A stretch of 64,000 nt of DNA from Candidatus Nitrososphaera gargensis Ga9.2 (GCF_000303155.1 NC_018719.1:2294001-2358000); one strand, 5' to 3'. Positions 1 to 8,479 are shown, numbered from the stretch's first letter. Notes: a model not told the origin generated them from the sequence alone. A program made the numbers and translations.

Positions 1-1479
1 CTAGGAGAAAGGCTTGACCGCGAGCTCCCCTATGTCATAACTCTCATTACCATAATGGCGGCCAGCGGCATAACCCCGTTTGGCAGCTTCTCAAAGCTTG
101 CCCGCTACAGGCTGCTGCCATACATCATGAGAGAGGCGAGAAACATTATCGGCCAAGTGCACATCCTTGGCGAGGACCCACTCACTGCCATGGAGAAAAG
201 GGCCAATGTTTCTGCATCTAGGCAGTATCGCGACTTGCTCATGGGGTATGTTTCAACCGTAAGAAATGGCGGAGACATTGCCAGTTTCTTGCAGAGCAAG
301 ATGAAGTCTATCTTCGAATATGAAGTCGCAGTTGCAAGGCAGTCGGTAGCCAAGATTGGAGGACTTGTAGACGCCTACATGATCATGCAGGTAATCGGGC
401 TCAGCTTGTATGTCGTGCTGGTTGCCATGTCGTCTACATCGTCAGGTGGAGGCGCTGCGCTGCCTGTATCATTACCATCGTCTCCCGTATTCTCATATTT
501 TATAGTCTTTGTAATGTTGCCAGGAATCTCCTTTGCCATACTTTACGTAATGGACAAGGTAGTCTTTACCACATTGGTAGGAGCAAAGGAACTTCTGACA
601 AAGGGCATCTACTTTTCGCTGGCAGCCATTGTTGCATTTGTTGCACTTACAGCAACAGGAGTCTTGCAGAAGGCAATAGATCCGGCCTATGCCTTGCCGA
701 TCTTTCTGATAGCCGCATCTGCATGGCCTGCATACAAAGCCATGAAGATGGAAAAGAACATGAAAGGCATGGAAGCAGACCTTCCAAGCTACCTGAGGGA
801 TGTCGCCGAGTCAAGGAAGGCAGGGCTTTCGCCAGAGAAATGCATTGTCTATGCATCGCAAAGAATGCGGGATTCAGTATTTCAAAGTGTCGTCAAGTCA
901 TTTGCAAACCAGCTTGAATGGGGAGTTCCACTGCGCAAGATCTACGAAAACTTGGCCAGCTCTGTCAAGTCGTTTTCAGCTCTCATACACTTCAGGATAC
1001 TCATAGAAGCTATAGAGAGCGGTGGAGGCTACACGACATCGCTTGAGATACTTGCTCAATCCAGCGAGTCGTCGTATAACATCGATAAAGAAAAAACCAG
1101 CATGCTCAAGCCCTACTTCTTCATAGCATTCATGGTTACCGCGCTAACATCTATTACGACACTCATGGTAGCCCAGACGTTCAACGAAATAAGCGGCAGC
1201 GTTTTGGCACTGGGCGCTACTCCGGCTACGCCGGCCGTAGAGCCCCAGAATAGCGGCGAACTTAGCTCGACCCAGATGCTTGCAATAGGAATCGCTGCTC
1301 AGTCATGGATGTCAGGGTTCCTCATGGGCAAGATATCAAGCGGCTCTTTCGCAACGGGATTCAAGTATGCAGTAATGTTGCTCCTGATATCGCTTCTCGC
1401 TACTGTGGTGACTCAGGAATTCAACCTGAGCCCATCGGCATTCCTAAGTCCTCCCCAGACAAGTCAAACAGGACAATAA
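1..1479 (+). CDS. ArlJ/TadC-type membrane platform protein of archaellum or type IV pilus (5' end outside window)
   Basis: Polytopic membrane protein of the type II/IV secretion F family (ArlJ/FlaJ/TadC), which anchors the assembly ATPase of archaella or pili. The frame is open from base 1 and already encodes family-like sequence before the first ATG at 55, so the start lies upstream of the window. Counting from that ATG, hydrophobic segments lie near residues 112-135, 145-168, 182-206 and 210-228, followed by a cytoplasmic helical domain (about 230-345) and further membrane segments near 350-375, 410-425 and 435-455. This two-domain, multi-pass plan is typical. Whether it serves an archaellum, adhesion pilus or Tad-like pilus cannot be decided without the upstream genes. 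Confidence 0.85.
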   Translation, partial: LGERLDRELPYVITLITIMAASGITPFGSFSKLARYRLLPYIMREARNIIGQVHILGEDPLTAMEKRANVSASRQYRDLLMGYVSTVRNGGDIASFLQSKMKSIFEYEVAVARQSVAKIGGLVDAYMIMQVIGLSLYVVLVAMSSTSSGGGAALPVSLPSSPVFSYFIVFVMLPGISFAILYVMDKVVFTTLVGAKELLTKGIYFSLAAIVAFVALTATGVLQKAIDPAYALPIFLIAASAWPAYKAMKMEKNMKGMEADLPSYLRDVAESRKAGLSPEKCIVYASQRMRDSVFQSVVKSFANQLEWGVPLRKIYENLASSVKSFSALIHFRILIEAIESGGGYTTSLEILAQSSESSYNIDKEKTSMLKPYFFIAFMVTALTSITTLMVAQTFNEISGSVLALGATPATPAVEPQNSGELSSTQMLAIGIAAQSWMSGFLMGKISSGSFATGFKYAVMLLLISLLATVVTQEFNLSPSAFLSPPQTSQTGQ

Positions 1480-1712
1480 TGGTCCTCCATGATAAGGAGG
1501 ATGTCATTTTGAAGGAGACTGCCAGCAAGAAGCAAATTCAAGATAAGTTGCTGTCAGCTCTTTCAATGGCAACTGTGTTGCAGCAAAAGCGACTGAGTAG
1601 CAACACTAGAGGAAAGCCACTAATAATATGCAACGGAGCTGCGGATAGTCTTTCCGTAGCCTATTGGGAATATGTGGTTGTATTGTTTGTAAGTATGCTC
1701 TTTATCCCCTGA
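1479..1712 (+). CDS. Possible small protein overlapping the ArlJ/TadC stop codon
   Basis: An ATG at 1479 overlaps the preceding stop as TAATG and opens a 77-codon frame. A GGAGG at 1496-1500 precedes an alternative TTG start at 1509, giving about 67 residues. The product has a Lys/Gln-rich helical start and a hydrophobic C-terminus (residues 64-76). The 3' end overlaps the convergent winged-helix gene by about 50 bases. I recognise no family. The coupled start favours a gene; the overlap and short length argue against it. Confidence 0.3.
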   Translation: MVLHDKEDVILKETASKKQIQDKLLSALSMATVLQQKRLSSNTRGKPLIICNGAADSLSVAYWEYVVVLFVSMLFIP

Positions 1713-2068
1713 TCGTGGATCAGAGTCTCGATCAATTTCTTTTGCTCCTCTGCAGGAATGCCTTCAGCAATTTCAAGAGAATCAACAGCCTTAATCTTCC
1801 AGTAGTTGTTTAGCGCGTTTTCAATTGTCGCCTGCGCGTCGTACATCACCTTGCCAAGTGTCGTAAGGAAGTATTTGTTGTCCTTCCTTTTTACCAGGCC
1901 GCACTCTACCAGCTTGAACAGCCTCGAATAATACTGCTTGCGGGTTATCTTCATATTGCTCCGTAGGACGTTGCTTGGGCCATTTGTAAGGGCGACGAGC
2001 TTGAACAGCTCAAGTGATGCATCATCTGAAATGGCATCCAGGAGATCAGACATCTTTGCTGGTCCCAT
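1661..2068 (-). CDS. Winged-helix transcriptional regulator
   Basis: 135-residue DNA-binding protein, probably a local transcription regulator. Residues 8-75 form a winged helix: a helix with SLELFKLVAL, a recognition segment ITRKQYYSRLFKLVECGLV, then a basic beta wing and TTLGKVMYD. The tail (80-120) is helical and charged and may dimerise. The DNA-binding half closely resembles that of the larger regulator at 26868-27842 (compare LSRKMYYTRLRQLVDAGLV), so the two are paralogues, this one lacking the sensor domain. No ligand can be inferred. Confidence 0.75.
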   Translation of the reverse strand: MGPAKMSDLLDAISDDASLELFKLVALTNGPSNVLRSNMKITRKQYYSRLFKLVECGLVKRKDNKYFLTTLGKVMYDAQATIENALNNYWKIKAVDSLEIAEGIPAEEQKKLIETLIHDQGIKSILTNNTTTYSQ

Positions 2069-2140
2069 TCTATCTTCTAGTTGAGAGAGCGGTTTTGTTA
2101 TGCGTTAGTGTGTAATTATCATGTACAACATAACATTCTC

Positions 2141-2890
2141 TCAAGTGTTTCTTGCCTTCTTGAAATACTTGTGGATCAGCGATCCGTACTGGAGCGCCTT
2201 CTTGGGTTTTGTCGCCGACTCTTCAGGCACTCCTATTGAAAGAGCTGCTTGACGCAGGATGTGCTTCCTTGTCATATCGTCCGGCCCCTTGATCTTTTGA
2301 CCCACTGGTATTGCCTTTGCAAATTCTATGAACTTGTTGGACAGAAAGGGCTGCCTGACAGCCACGCCAAACTGGCCGGCCACTGTCGCAACCTCTGCCA
2401 TGAGAGTGAATTCGTTGGCAATTTTTTCGTCCATCAACTTCATTATCGCGGCTTCCCCGCCGCTGTAAGCTCTGCGATACCCATCATAGCCGCAGAACAG
2501 CTCGTCGCACCCATTCGCGCTGAGGACTATGTCTAGGCCGTTTTGCTTTGCGAGCTTGCAGATGTAGAAATATGCTATGCAGTTTTCAATGTGGGATGTA
2601 TTTCCGCAATTTATGGTCTGCATGATGCGTCGCAGGTTTTCCTGAAAATCGCGGTAATCGATCTCTAGCGTCCTGCATTCTATGCCCATTTTGGAAGCAA
2701 TGCCTTTTGCAAATCCAATGTCATGGGAGCCGGAAAAGCCGACGGTCACTAGCGTGACTTGCTTGGCGAGGTCCTGACATATTTTGGCAAGAAGTGAGCT
2801 GTCGACTCCTCCTGAGAAAGCTACCGCTATTTTAGCTTCGGGCACGCTTCTCGATACTGCCTCATAAAGGGCCTGCTTCAGGTCAGACAA
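2141..2890 (-). CDS. Asparagine-synthase-like PP-loop ATP pyrophosphatase, no glutaminase domain
   Basis: ATP-dependent amidotransferase/adenylating domain of the asparagine synthase C-terminal family. The PP-loop SGGVDSS lies near residue 28 from the proposed start, and ANGCDELFCGYDGYRR matches the family's GDxADELFGGY segment. The N-terminal glutamine amidotransferase domain of AsnB is absent, so ammonia or another amine donor is probable and the true substrate is unknown. I prefer the TTG at 2890, just ahead of the conserved domain and shortly after a TATA-like element near 2935. The frame stays open to an ATG at 2983, but that extension is not conserved-looking. Confidence 0.7.
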   Translation of the reverse strand: MSDLKQALYEAVSRSVPEAKIAVAFSGGVDSSLLAKICQDLAKQVTLVTVGFSGSHDIGFAKGIASKMGIECRTLEIDYRDFQENLRRIMQTINCGNTSHIENCIAYFYICKLAKQNGLDIVLSANGCDELFCGYDGYRRAYSGGEAAIMKLMDEKIANEFTLMAEVATVAGQFGVAVRQPFLSNKFIEFAKAIPVGQKIKGPDDMTRKHILRQAALSIGVPEESATKPKKALQYGSLIHKYFKKARNT

Positions 2891-3087
2891 CAATACCAAT
2901 ACTACTGCTTGCTTGTTCTCATGTGCCCAGATAAATGCAAATCTCTGCATATGCGAGATGGCCAACAAGCATTTGAAAGACAACTAATTAATTATGACAA
3001 ACCGCCTGAAGCAGAGTGGAAATCATTTGCAAAAGCTGTGCATATAGGGAGCTCCGCTGGAGTTAGCACGCATATATTGTACTACAT

Positions 3088-3115
3088 TTAGGCATTACAC
3101 TTAAGTAGTGCCTAA
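3088..3115 (+). promoter_or_regulatory. Palindromic operator of the vapBC operon
   Basis: A 28-bp inverted repeat, arms TTAGGCAnTAC and GTAnTGCCTAA, sits 15 bases before vapB. A TATA-like element (catatatt) lies at about 3071-3078, so transcription should start inside the palindrome. Ribbon-helix-helix antitoxins normally bind such dyads to repress their own operon; that role is inferred. Confidence 0.65.
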
Positions 3116-3130
3116 CCGTATTACATACAC

Positions 3131-3361
3131 ATGAGCAATACAAGCAACCTCAGCATAAGGATACCCAAGGAGGTAAAAGAACAGATGAAAGATATAGACG
3201 ACGTTGTTGACTGGCCCGATTATATCAGGGCTGCCATTGAGAGTAAGATAAAAGAGACAAAGCGAAAAAAGGCGGCAAGGTCTATGGACGCCATAAGGAG
3301 CAAGACAAGGTACGGCGAGTTTGACTCTGTCAAGTCTATCCGAGAGGACCGGGACGCTTGA
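3131..3361 (+). CDS. vapB: VapB-type ribbon-helix-helix antitoxin
   Basis: 76-residue antitoxin expected to neutralise VapC and repress the operon. Residues 6-45 give the ribbon-helix-helix pattern: LSIRIPKEVKEQMKDI followed by a second helix around DYIRAAIESKIKE. The basic tail (45-76) would wrap the toxin. The stop overlaps the vapC start in TTGA, and a 28-bp palindrome lies directly upstream, both typical of such pairs. Confidence 0.85.
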   Translation: MSNTSNLSIRIPKEVKEQMKDIDDVVDWPDYIRAAIESKIKETKRKKAARSMDAIRSKTRYGEFDSVKSIREDRDA

Positions 3362-3789
3362 CAGGCAATAAGATAGTGATAGATGCAAGCGTGATTGCAA
3401 AGTGGTACAACAACGAAGCCCTTACTGATAAGGCCCTGCTGGTCCTGCAGTCCTTCATCAACGGCAGAATACATCTTTGCGCACCGGAACACCTCCTGTA
3501 CGAAGTGGGAAATTCCATCTGGAAAAACAAGGCTTTGAGCACCGCTGACTGCATGCAGGCAATGAATGACCTGATGGAAATGGATATTGAATTTACAAGA
3601 TTGGATCCTGCGATGGCGTCAAAAGCAATGAAGTTGGCAAGGGATCTCTCTATTTCCTACTATGACGCGCTGTATATTCAGCTATCCATAGACAGACATA
3701 TGACATTGCTGTCAGCAGATGTTAAACTCATTTCCAAAGCAAGAGGGAATTCAAATGCCATGCATCTGAAAGATTGTCAGGAGCAATGA
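3358..3789 (+). CDS. vapC: VapC PIN-domain ribonuclease toxin
   Basis: 143-residue PIN-domain endoribonuclease that cleaves RNA when freed from VapB. Acidic metal-binding residues are in place: Asp in VIDASVIAKWY near residue 8, Glu in EHLLYEVGNS near 45, and the YYDALYIQLS and LLSADVKL aspartates near 98 and 118. Translation starts at TTG, overlapping vapB by four bases. The frame is intact although the genes immediately downstream (cas1, cas2) are ruined. A toxin-antitoxin pair beside a CRISPR locus could act as an addiction module; that is inference. Confidence 0.87.
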   Translation: MTGNKIVIDASVIAKWYNNEALTDKALLVLQSFINGRIHLCAPEHLLYEVGNSIWKNKALSTADCMQAMNDLMEMDIEFTRLDPAMASKAMKLARDLSISYYDALYIQLSIDRHMTLLSADVKLISKARGNSNAMHLKDCQEQ

Positions 3790-3796
3790 TGCCTAC

Positions 3797-4767
3797 CTGC
3801 GCGATTACTATATCTTCAAGAGCGGTAGGCTGCGCAGGAGCGAAAACACAGAAGAATTTGAGAGCATAGAAGGAAAAAGTCGCTGCCAATCAATGACATC
3901 TACTGCATACACCTATTTGGCGAAATCGACCTGAATACAAAACTGATCGTGTTTTTGAACCAGCACGGCATCCCTCTGTACTTCTACAATTATTATGGCT
4001 ATTATTTGGCAGTTTTTACCCAAGGGAAAAATTGCTGTCTGGCTTTCTTATAGTCAAGCAGGTGGAGCACTACCTTGATCCTCAAAAGCGGTTGGCAATA
4101 GCAAAGGAATTTGTTGGCACGGCGATACACAACATACTGGCAAACTTGGAGCACTGCAGGAAGAACAAGAAGGACGTAGCGCAATTCATAGACAAATTAA
4201 AGACGAGTATGCTGCCATTGAAAAAGTCTCAAATATATTCGAACTCATGGGCATCGAGGGAAGGTCACAAGATATCCATTATTCCTCTTTTGGCTAATTT
4301 TTGAGGTCTGGCTTTGAGTTTGAGAAACGGACAAAGATTCCTTCACATAACATGCTCAACAGCCCGATATCGTTTGGGAATTCCTTGATGTATGCTACCG
4401 TTCTGACTGAGATCTATCACATCCAACTGACTTCAACGGAAGCTGTCTGCACCAGCCGGGAGAAAGAAGGTTCTCGCTTGCACTAGACATAAGCGAAGTG
4501 TTCAAGCCGATTATTGTTGACAGAGTGATATTCAGCCTGATAAATAACAGGATCATAAAGGATGAGCACTTTGTAGAAGAGCTTAACTATTGTTATCTCA
4601 ATGAGCAGGGCAGGCTAACCTTCCTGTCTGAATACTAGAAAAAGCTGAATACCACCATCAACAATGCCAGACTGAAACGGAATATAAGCTACCAGTGCCT
4701 TGTAAGAATAGAATGCTTCAAGCATCTACTTGGCGAAAAGAAATACAGAGGGTTGAGGATCAAGTAA
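3797..4767 (+). pseudogene. cas1: cas1 pseudogene (CRISPR integrase), several frameshifts
   Basis: Remains of Cas1, the spacer-acquisition integrase. Translation needs several frame changes. The pieces in order are: DYYIFKSGRLRRSENT (about 3803-3850); [20 protein letters not shown] and a Gln-His-Gly-Ile-Pro stretch (3890-4010); [20 protein letters not shown] and the helical domain (4030-4215); then [15 protein letters not shown] and a C-terminal part ending at 4767. The order and spacing match a full Cas1 of about 320 residues. In-frame stops occur near 4310-4420 and at 4636. No intact start or continuous frame remains, so the protein cannot be made. It lies directly after vapC and before a broken cas2. 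Confidence 0.85.
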
Positions 4768-5033
4768 GTGTATGTGACAATAGTATATGATGTGAAAAAA
4801 TAGAGCAGATTGATGCAGTAAGACGTATACTGAAAAAATGCCTGATATGGGTTCAGAATTCCGTGTTTGAAGGTCAAATAACATTTGGAAAACTCTAAGA
4901 ACTGCGCATTCTTCTTTCCCAGGTAATCGGCAAAGAGCAGGATTCCATAATTGTATTCACAGCAAACAATCCTGCATGGCTTAAAAGGACAGTACGGGAA
5001 AGGGAAAAAGGTACAACTGATAATGTTTTATAG
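4768..5033 (+). pseudogene. cas2: cas2 pseudogene
   Basis: Remains of Cas2, partner of Cas1. A GTG at 4768 directly follows the cas1 stop and begins VYVTIVYDVKK, the first strand with the conserved YDV. A frameshift near 4800 is followed by the Cas2-typical WVQNSVFEGQIT and, after a TAA inside the gene (about 4890-4900), KEQDSIIVF. The whole length (about 88 codons) fits the family. One frameshift plus one nonsense codon make it non-functional. Confidence 0.82.
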
Positions 5034-5092
5034 CCAGCATTGAAGGTTGACCCGAAAAATAGTAATTCGACAAGCATATGAGACATGTCTAG

Positions 5093-5188
5093 GTTTGAAT
5101 CGAACTATTATAGGATTGAAAAGAGGTAATCGGCAAGCGTTTCGTTTGTAGCTTCAAAGTTTGAATCGAACTATTATAGGATTGAAAA
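5093..5188 (+). CRISPR. Minimal CRISPR array: two 30-nt repeats, one 36-nt spacer
   Basis: Identical 30-base repeats lie at 5093-5122 and 5159-5188. They begin GTTTGAATCGAAC and end GGATTGAAAA, the ending seen in archaeal type I-B/I-A repeats. The single spacer is 36 bases (5123-5158). The array follows broken cas1 and cas2 after an AT-rich 60-base leader-sized gap (5034-5092), giving cas1-cas2-leader-repeat order. The base after the first repeat is G and after the second C. The downstream side is cut by a tnpB fragment beginning about 15 bases past repeat 2, so an originally longer array may have been lost. Confidence 0.85.
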
Positions 5189-5202
5189 CATATAGTGCAT
5201 GT

Positions 5203-5686
5203 TCCGCCTATGACTGCACACCATTTGCCAGCTTGCCTTACGACTGTAACCTGTTTGATATTGATGGGTCTTCTGTGTATCCTTATCTCTATGCGGCCCA
5301 GCTTGGCAAGCCACAGAGTATACATTTACCACCTACATCCTGTTCCATCCTAAAGCCTGATTGGTTATAAGTGAATGAGTTACAATCACCTTCTTTCAAC
5401 AATTTGAGATTACCCTTGCCAGCTTCACAACCTCTCTTTTTCAATTCCTCTAGACCATCCACGCGGCTGCAACCGTTGTGCTTATCATCCGAAGCATTTT
5501 GCTATAATAATTTCTGAGTATTGGCTGCTGCTCCTTTAGCTCTGTTAGAGCAAAGTTCATGTCATTTCTGCTGCGAAAGTTATTGAGGATAAAGTAGTTG
5601 TACATAATGCGATTAATTTCTAGAACTTTCACAAGCCTCTGCTCCTGTTCCATAACTGGATAGAGACGGAACTTGTAGTTGAGCAT
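5203..5686 (-). pseudogene. tnpB: Truncated tnpB (IS200/IS605 family), N-terminal half only
   Basis: Remnant of the RNA-guided nuclease/accessory protein TnpB. From 5686 it encodes LNYKFRLYPVMEQEQRLVKV and YSKMLRMISTTVAAAW, the classic N-terminus. After frame changes it continues through EELKKRG-type sequence, YNQSGFRMEQD and finally KLGRIEIRIHR...NIKQVTVVRQAGKWCAVIGG near 5203. The RuvC catalytic core and zinc finger are missing. The break lies about 15 bases from the last CRISPR repeat, so insertion or recombination of this element probably ended the array. Confidence 0.75.
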
Positions 5687-5898
5687 CTAGTTTGTAGAGG
5701 CTGTTAATTAACATGTAAGGCACCTTGGTGAGAGAGAGTGATTATCTGTGTGGAAAACAAAAATCGACCTATCTGTACACAGCATGAAGTTTATTTGGTT
5801 TGTTGCCCTTTGTTTGCTAAGATACCTATCGATAGCTCGCTCAGCTAAATCACGCGTGTTTCCCACTTATCATTTATATAAGCTACAGGTCAAACTCT

Positions 5899-6738
5899 GT
5901 GTCAGACCTAATGACCAATGAAAGGGTCGTTCTCGACAACGACCTGCGGTATATAGAAAGGGGCAGACTGCTCAGGAGCAGATCAGAATTATCCGTTGCA
6001 AAAATGCTGTCGTTTTTAGGTCATGATTACCAGTATGATGCAAGCGTGAAACTTCCCGAGGGCAAGTCCGTAAAGATTGACTTCAAGGCAGGCAGTAAAT
6101 ACATCGAAGTCATAGATTCGGAAGACGATGCTGCCAAGTTCAAGCAAGTGCGCGATCGCCTGCCAGACTTGGACATAATAGCAGTCGGCCATTCAAAGTA
6201 TGCAAGCAAGATAAGCGAGATGGACTCGCTCTTTTTTTATGACAGCACAGAAGACCATCTGCAGACTGGCTCGATCTTTATCGAAGACCCATCGCTTGCC
6301 TTTGACTATGCGCACATTCTGCCACTGGTGGAAAAGTGCTCGGTGCTGCACGGCCACACATCTACCGTGATGGTGGAGATAATCGGCAGCATGAAGAACA
6401 ACTTGGTCATCGATTTTGGGGAGGCAAAGAGGATAATCAAGGAAACGCTCAACGCAATAGATCACAAGTTCTTTATCAACAGGAAATACCTTCAGAAGGA
6501 GGACGACGTGCACTATTATGTGGCATTTGATGGTCCAAAAGGCTACTTTAGCCTGCAGCTGCCAAAATCGACCACGTACATGCTCTCCGGCGAGGCGACG
6601 GTAGAAAACCTGTCCTCTGAGATAATCAGGCTACTTGCGCCCAAGATGCCCCAGAATGTGCAAGCTCTTGGCGTATACATTTACGAGGGAGTCAACAAGG
6701 GCGCCCACATTATTGCCGGAGTAAAGAAAGAGGACTAG
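5899..6738 (+). CDS. queD: QueD/6-pyruvoyl-tetrahydropterin-synthase-like protein with N-terminal nuclease-like domain
   Basis: The C-terminal half (about 135-279) is a QueD/PTPS domain, making the carboxy-tetrahydropterin precursor of 7-deazaguanine bases (archaeosine in archaeal tRNA). Zinc and catalytic residues are present: FDYAH, Cys and HGH in EKCSVLHGH, the Asp-His pair in NAIDHKFF and Glu in VYIYEG. The N-terminal 120 residues are extra. SELSVAKMLSFLGHDYQYD and KIDFKAGSKYIEVID resemble a PD-(D/E)XK nuclease fold with an incomplete active site. Start is GTG 5899 or ATG 5911. queC follows without a gap, indicating an operon. Confidence 0.82.
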   Translation: MSDLMTNERVVLDNDLRYIERGRLLRSRSELSVAKMLSFLGHDYQYDASVKLPEGKSVKIDFKAGSKYIEVIDSEDDAAKFKQVRDRLPDLDIIAVGHSKYASKISEMDSLFFYDSTEDHLQTGSIFIEDPSLAFDYAHILPLVEKCSVLHGHTSTVMVEIIGSMKNNLVIDFGEAKRIIKETLNAIDHKFFINRKYLQKEDDVHYYVAFDGPKGYFSLQLPKSTTYMLSGEATVENLSSEIIRLLAPKMPQNVQALGVYIYEGVNKGAHIIAGVKKED

Positions 6739-7395
6739 ATGGACGATAAGGCTCTGGTAATGCTTTCCGGCGGCCTAGATTCTGCCACATGCCTTTACTG
6801 GGCAAAACGAAAATTTTCTGACGTGTCGGCCATAACGTTCAACTACTTTGGCAGGCTCGAGCAGGAAAAGCGCGCGGCGGTCAGGTTGGCCAAGGGCGCC
6901 GGCGTGACGGAATTGATACAGATAGACCTGCCATTCGTGAAAGAGGCGTCCGACTTTTACAATGGCCGGCTGAAAAAGCAGGATCCAGATGCCCTGTGGT
7001 CGTCATACGTGCCAGCGAGGAACCTCATATTCTATTCGATAGCTGCCCATTATGCAGAATATCTTGGAGCAAAGCGCATGATTGGCGGACACAACCTGCA
7101 CGATGTCAAGTTCTTCAAGGACGCATCCATAGACTATATTGAAAAATTAAACGCGCTTTTCAAGGAAGGATGCCTCCTATGCAACGGCAGGGCATACAAG
7201 ATACTGCTCCCGCTGTCAGAGATGACCAGGAAAGAAATAATCAAGCTCGCCATCAAACTAAAGGTCCCGATAGAGCAGACATGGAGCTGCCACAGGGAAG
7301 GCAGCGTTCATTGCGGCCGGTGCTATGCCTGCAAACAGAGGCTCGATGCCTTCAGTTCTCTTGGCCTCAAGGACCCGGCGTTCAGGCGATCCTGA
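6739..7395 (+). CDS. queC: 7-cyano-7-deazaguanine synthase QueC
   Basis: Converts 7-carboxy-7-deazaguanine to preQ0 with ATP and ammonia, a step toward archaeosine. The PP-loop MLSGGLDSATCLYWAK is at residues 8-23. The C-terminal zinc site is complete (Cys in WSCHREGSVHCGRCYACKQR). Length of 218 residues is usual. It starts right after the queD stop, so the two are cotranscribed and probably coupled. Its end overlaps the convergent kinase gene by 14 bases. Confidence 0.92.
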   Translation: MDDKALVMLSGGLDSATCLYWAKRKFSDVSAITFNYFGRLEQEKRAAVRLAKGAGVTELIQIDLPFVKEASDFYNGRLKKQDPDALWSSYVPARNLIFYSIAAHYAEYLGAKRMIGGHNLHDVKFFKDASIDYIEKLNALFKEGCLLCNGRAYKILLPLSEMTRKEIIKLAIKLKVPIEQTWSCHREGSVHCGRCYACKQRLDAFSSLGLKDPAFRRS

Positions 7396-8479
7396 CCTCG
7401 ACAGCTCTGTCCCTGCTCAGCCGGATGTTGCCAAGATAGATTCTGTCAAAGGAGCCGACATCTGTCTGGACAAATATGCTGTGCGGGGTGATGCCTGTGA
7501 TAATGCCAAACCCGACTATCTGGCCGGCAGAGCCAAGACCGACGAACATCCTCTTCAGGTTCTCTGGCTCTAGCTGTACTATTGGAGGCCGCAGTATCTC
7601 TGACGGCGAAAACAGCCTGTCCATGTATACGAATTTGATGCGCGACAGCTCTACGGCATGCGATCCGCTGCCAACATATCTAAGGAATTGATCCAGCCGG
7701 CGGCTTGCCCGCTCGTATCTTGACTTTGATGCTTGGCCGCTTGGCGTGGCATGCAGAACCTGCCATGGTCCGCCTTGGAACGCGCCCAGCAATTCCGGAT
7801 TATCTCCAATGCACACTATGGCGTCAGGCTGCAGTTCACTTGCAATCATTAGCTTGTATTGGATGCCACCATCACTTGCGTAGCCGTCGGTGTTGACGAT
7901 GCAAGTGTCGCCAAGCGGGCCGACCCTGTCAAGAATGGATCTCAGCTTTTTTGCCACGAAACGGTCAAACCCTGCTGGCGAAGTGCTCCCTACAAATTCG
8001 AACAGGCTGGCATCGACATCTCTCAGATCGGTAACCTGTCGGGGTAGAACCGCAGCCCCGATGCTTGTGGGCGGCGCAAGGTCGCCCTGACCAATGTCGC
8101 CGTCTACAATGCATGGCACAAGCCCGCGATTGAGCATTACGTTTGCAAGGTATACAGAAAGGGTGGACTTGCCTGTGTCAGTTTCTCCGACAAGCATCAC
8201 CGTGGTTTTTTTGTTGCCTACCAAGTCAGTCAGTTCCTGGGTAATGCCTCGCCAGAGCGAGACTCCTGCCTTGGCAGGATCGGCCAGCCACATGCTCCCA
8301 CCGCGGCCAAGCCGCGCGCGCAGCCTGCACCGCCCGCGGGGTTCAAAGGGGAGCGCCTTGCCTGCCCTGACCGTGATCGTCTTGCCTGACACATCACTTC
8401 CAAGTACGTCGCATGCCCCGTCAACTGTTACAGTAGCAGGACCCTTGATCATGCGGACCTTGGCGGCGGTCGTCGACAC
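7382..8479 (-). CDS. Clp1/Grc3/Nol9-family polynucleotide 5'-kinase
   Basis: Phosphorylates 5'-hydroxyl RNA (and possibly DNA) ends, a role linked to RNA processing and repair. The Walker A MLVGETDTGKST is near residue 96-107, and the following DGDIGQGDLAPP is the signature of the Clp1/Grc3 group. The N-terminal (1-85) and C-terminal (about 290-365) beta domains flank the kinase core as in archaeal PNK. Transcribed convergently to queC with a 14-base overlap. Archaeal enzymes of this kind act alone, without eukaryotic cleavage-factor partners. Confidence 0.85.
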   Translation of the reverse strand: MSTTAAKVRMIKGPATVTVDGACDVLGSDVSGKTITVRAGKALPFEPRGRCRLRARLGRGGSMWLADPAKAGVSLWRGITQELTDLVGNKKTTVMLVGETDTGKSTLSVYLANVMLNRGLVPCIVDGDIGQGDLAPPTSIGAAVLPRQVTDLRDVDASLFEFVGSTSPAGFDRFVAKKLRSILDRVGPLGDTCIVNTDGYASDGGIQYKLMIASELQPDAIVCIGDNPELLGAFQGGPWQVLHATPSGQASKSRYERASRRLDQFLRYVGSGSHAVELSRIKFVYMDRLFSPSEILRPPIVQLEPENLKRMFVGLGSAGQIVGFGIITGITPHSIFVQTDVGSFDRIYLGNIRLSRDRAVEVRIA

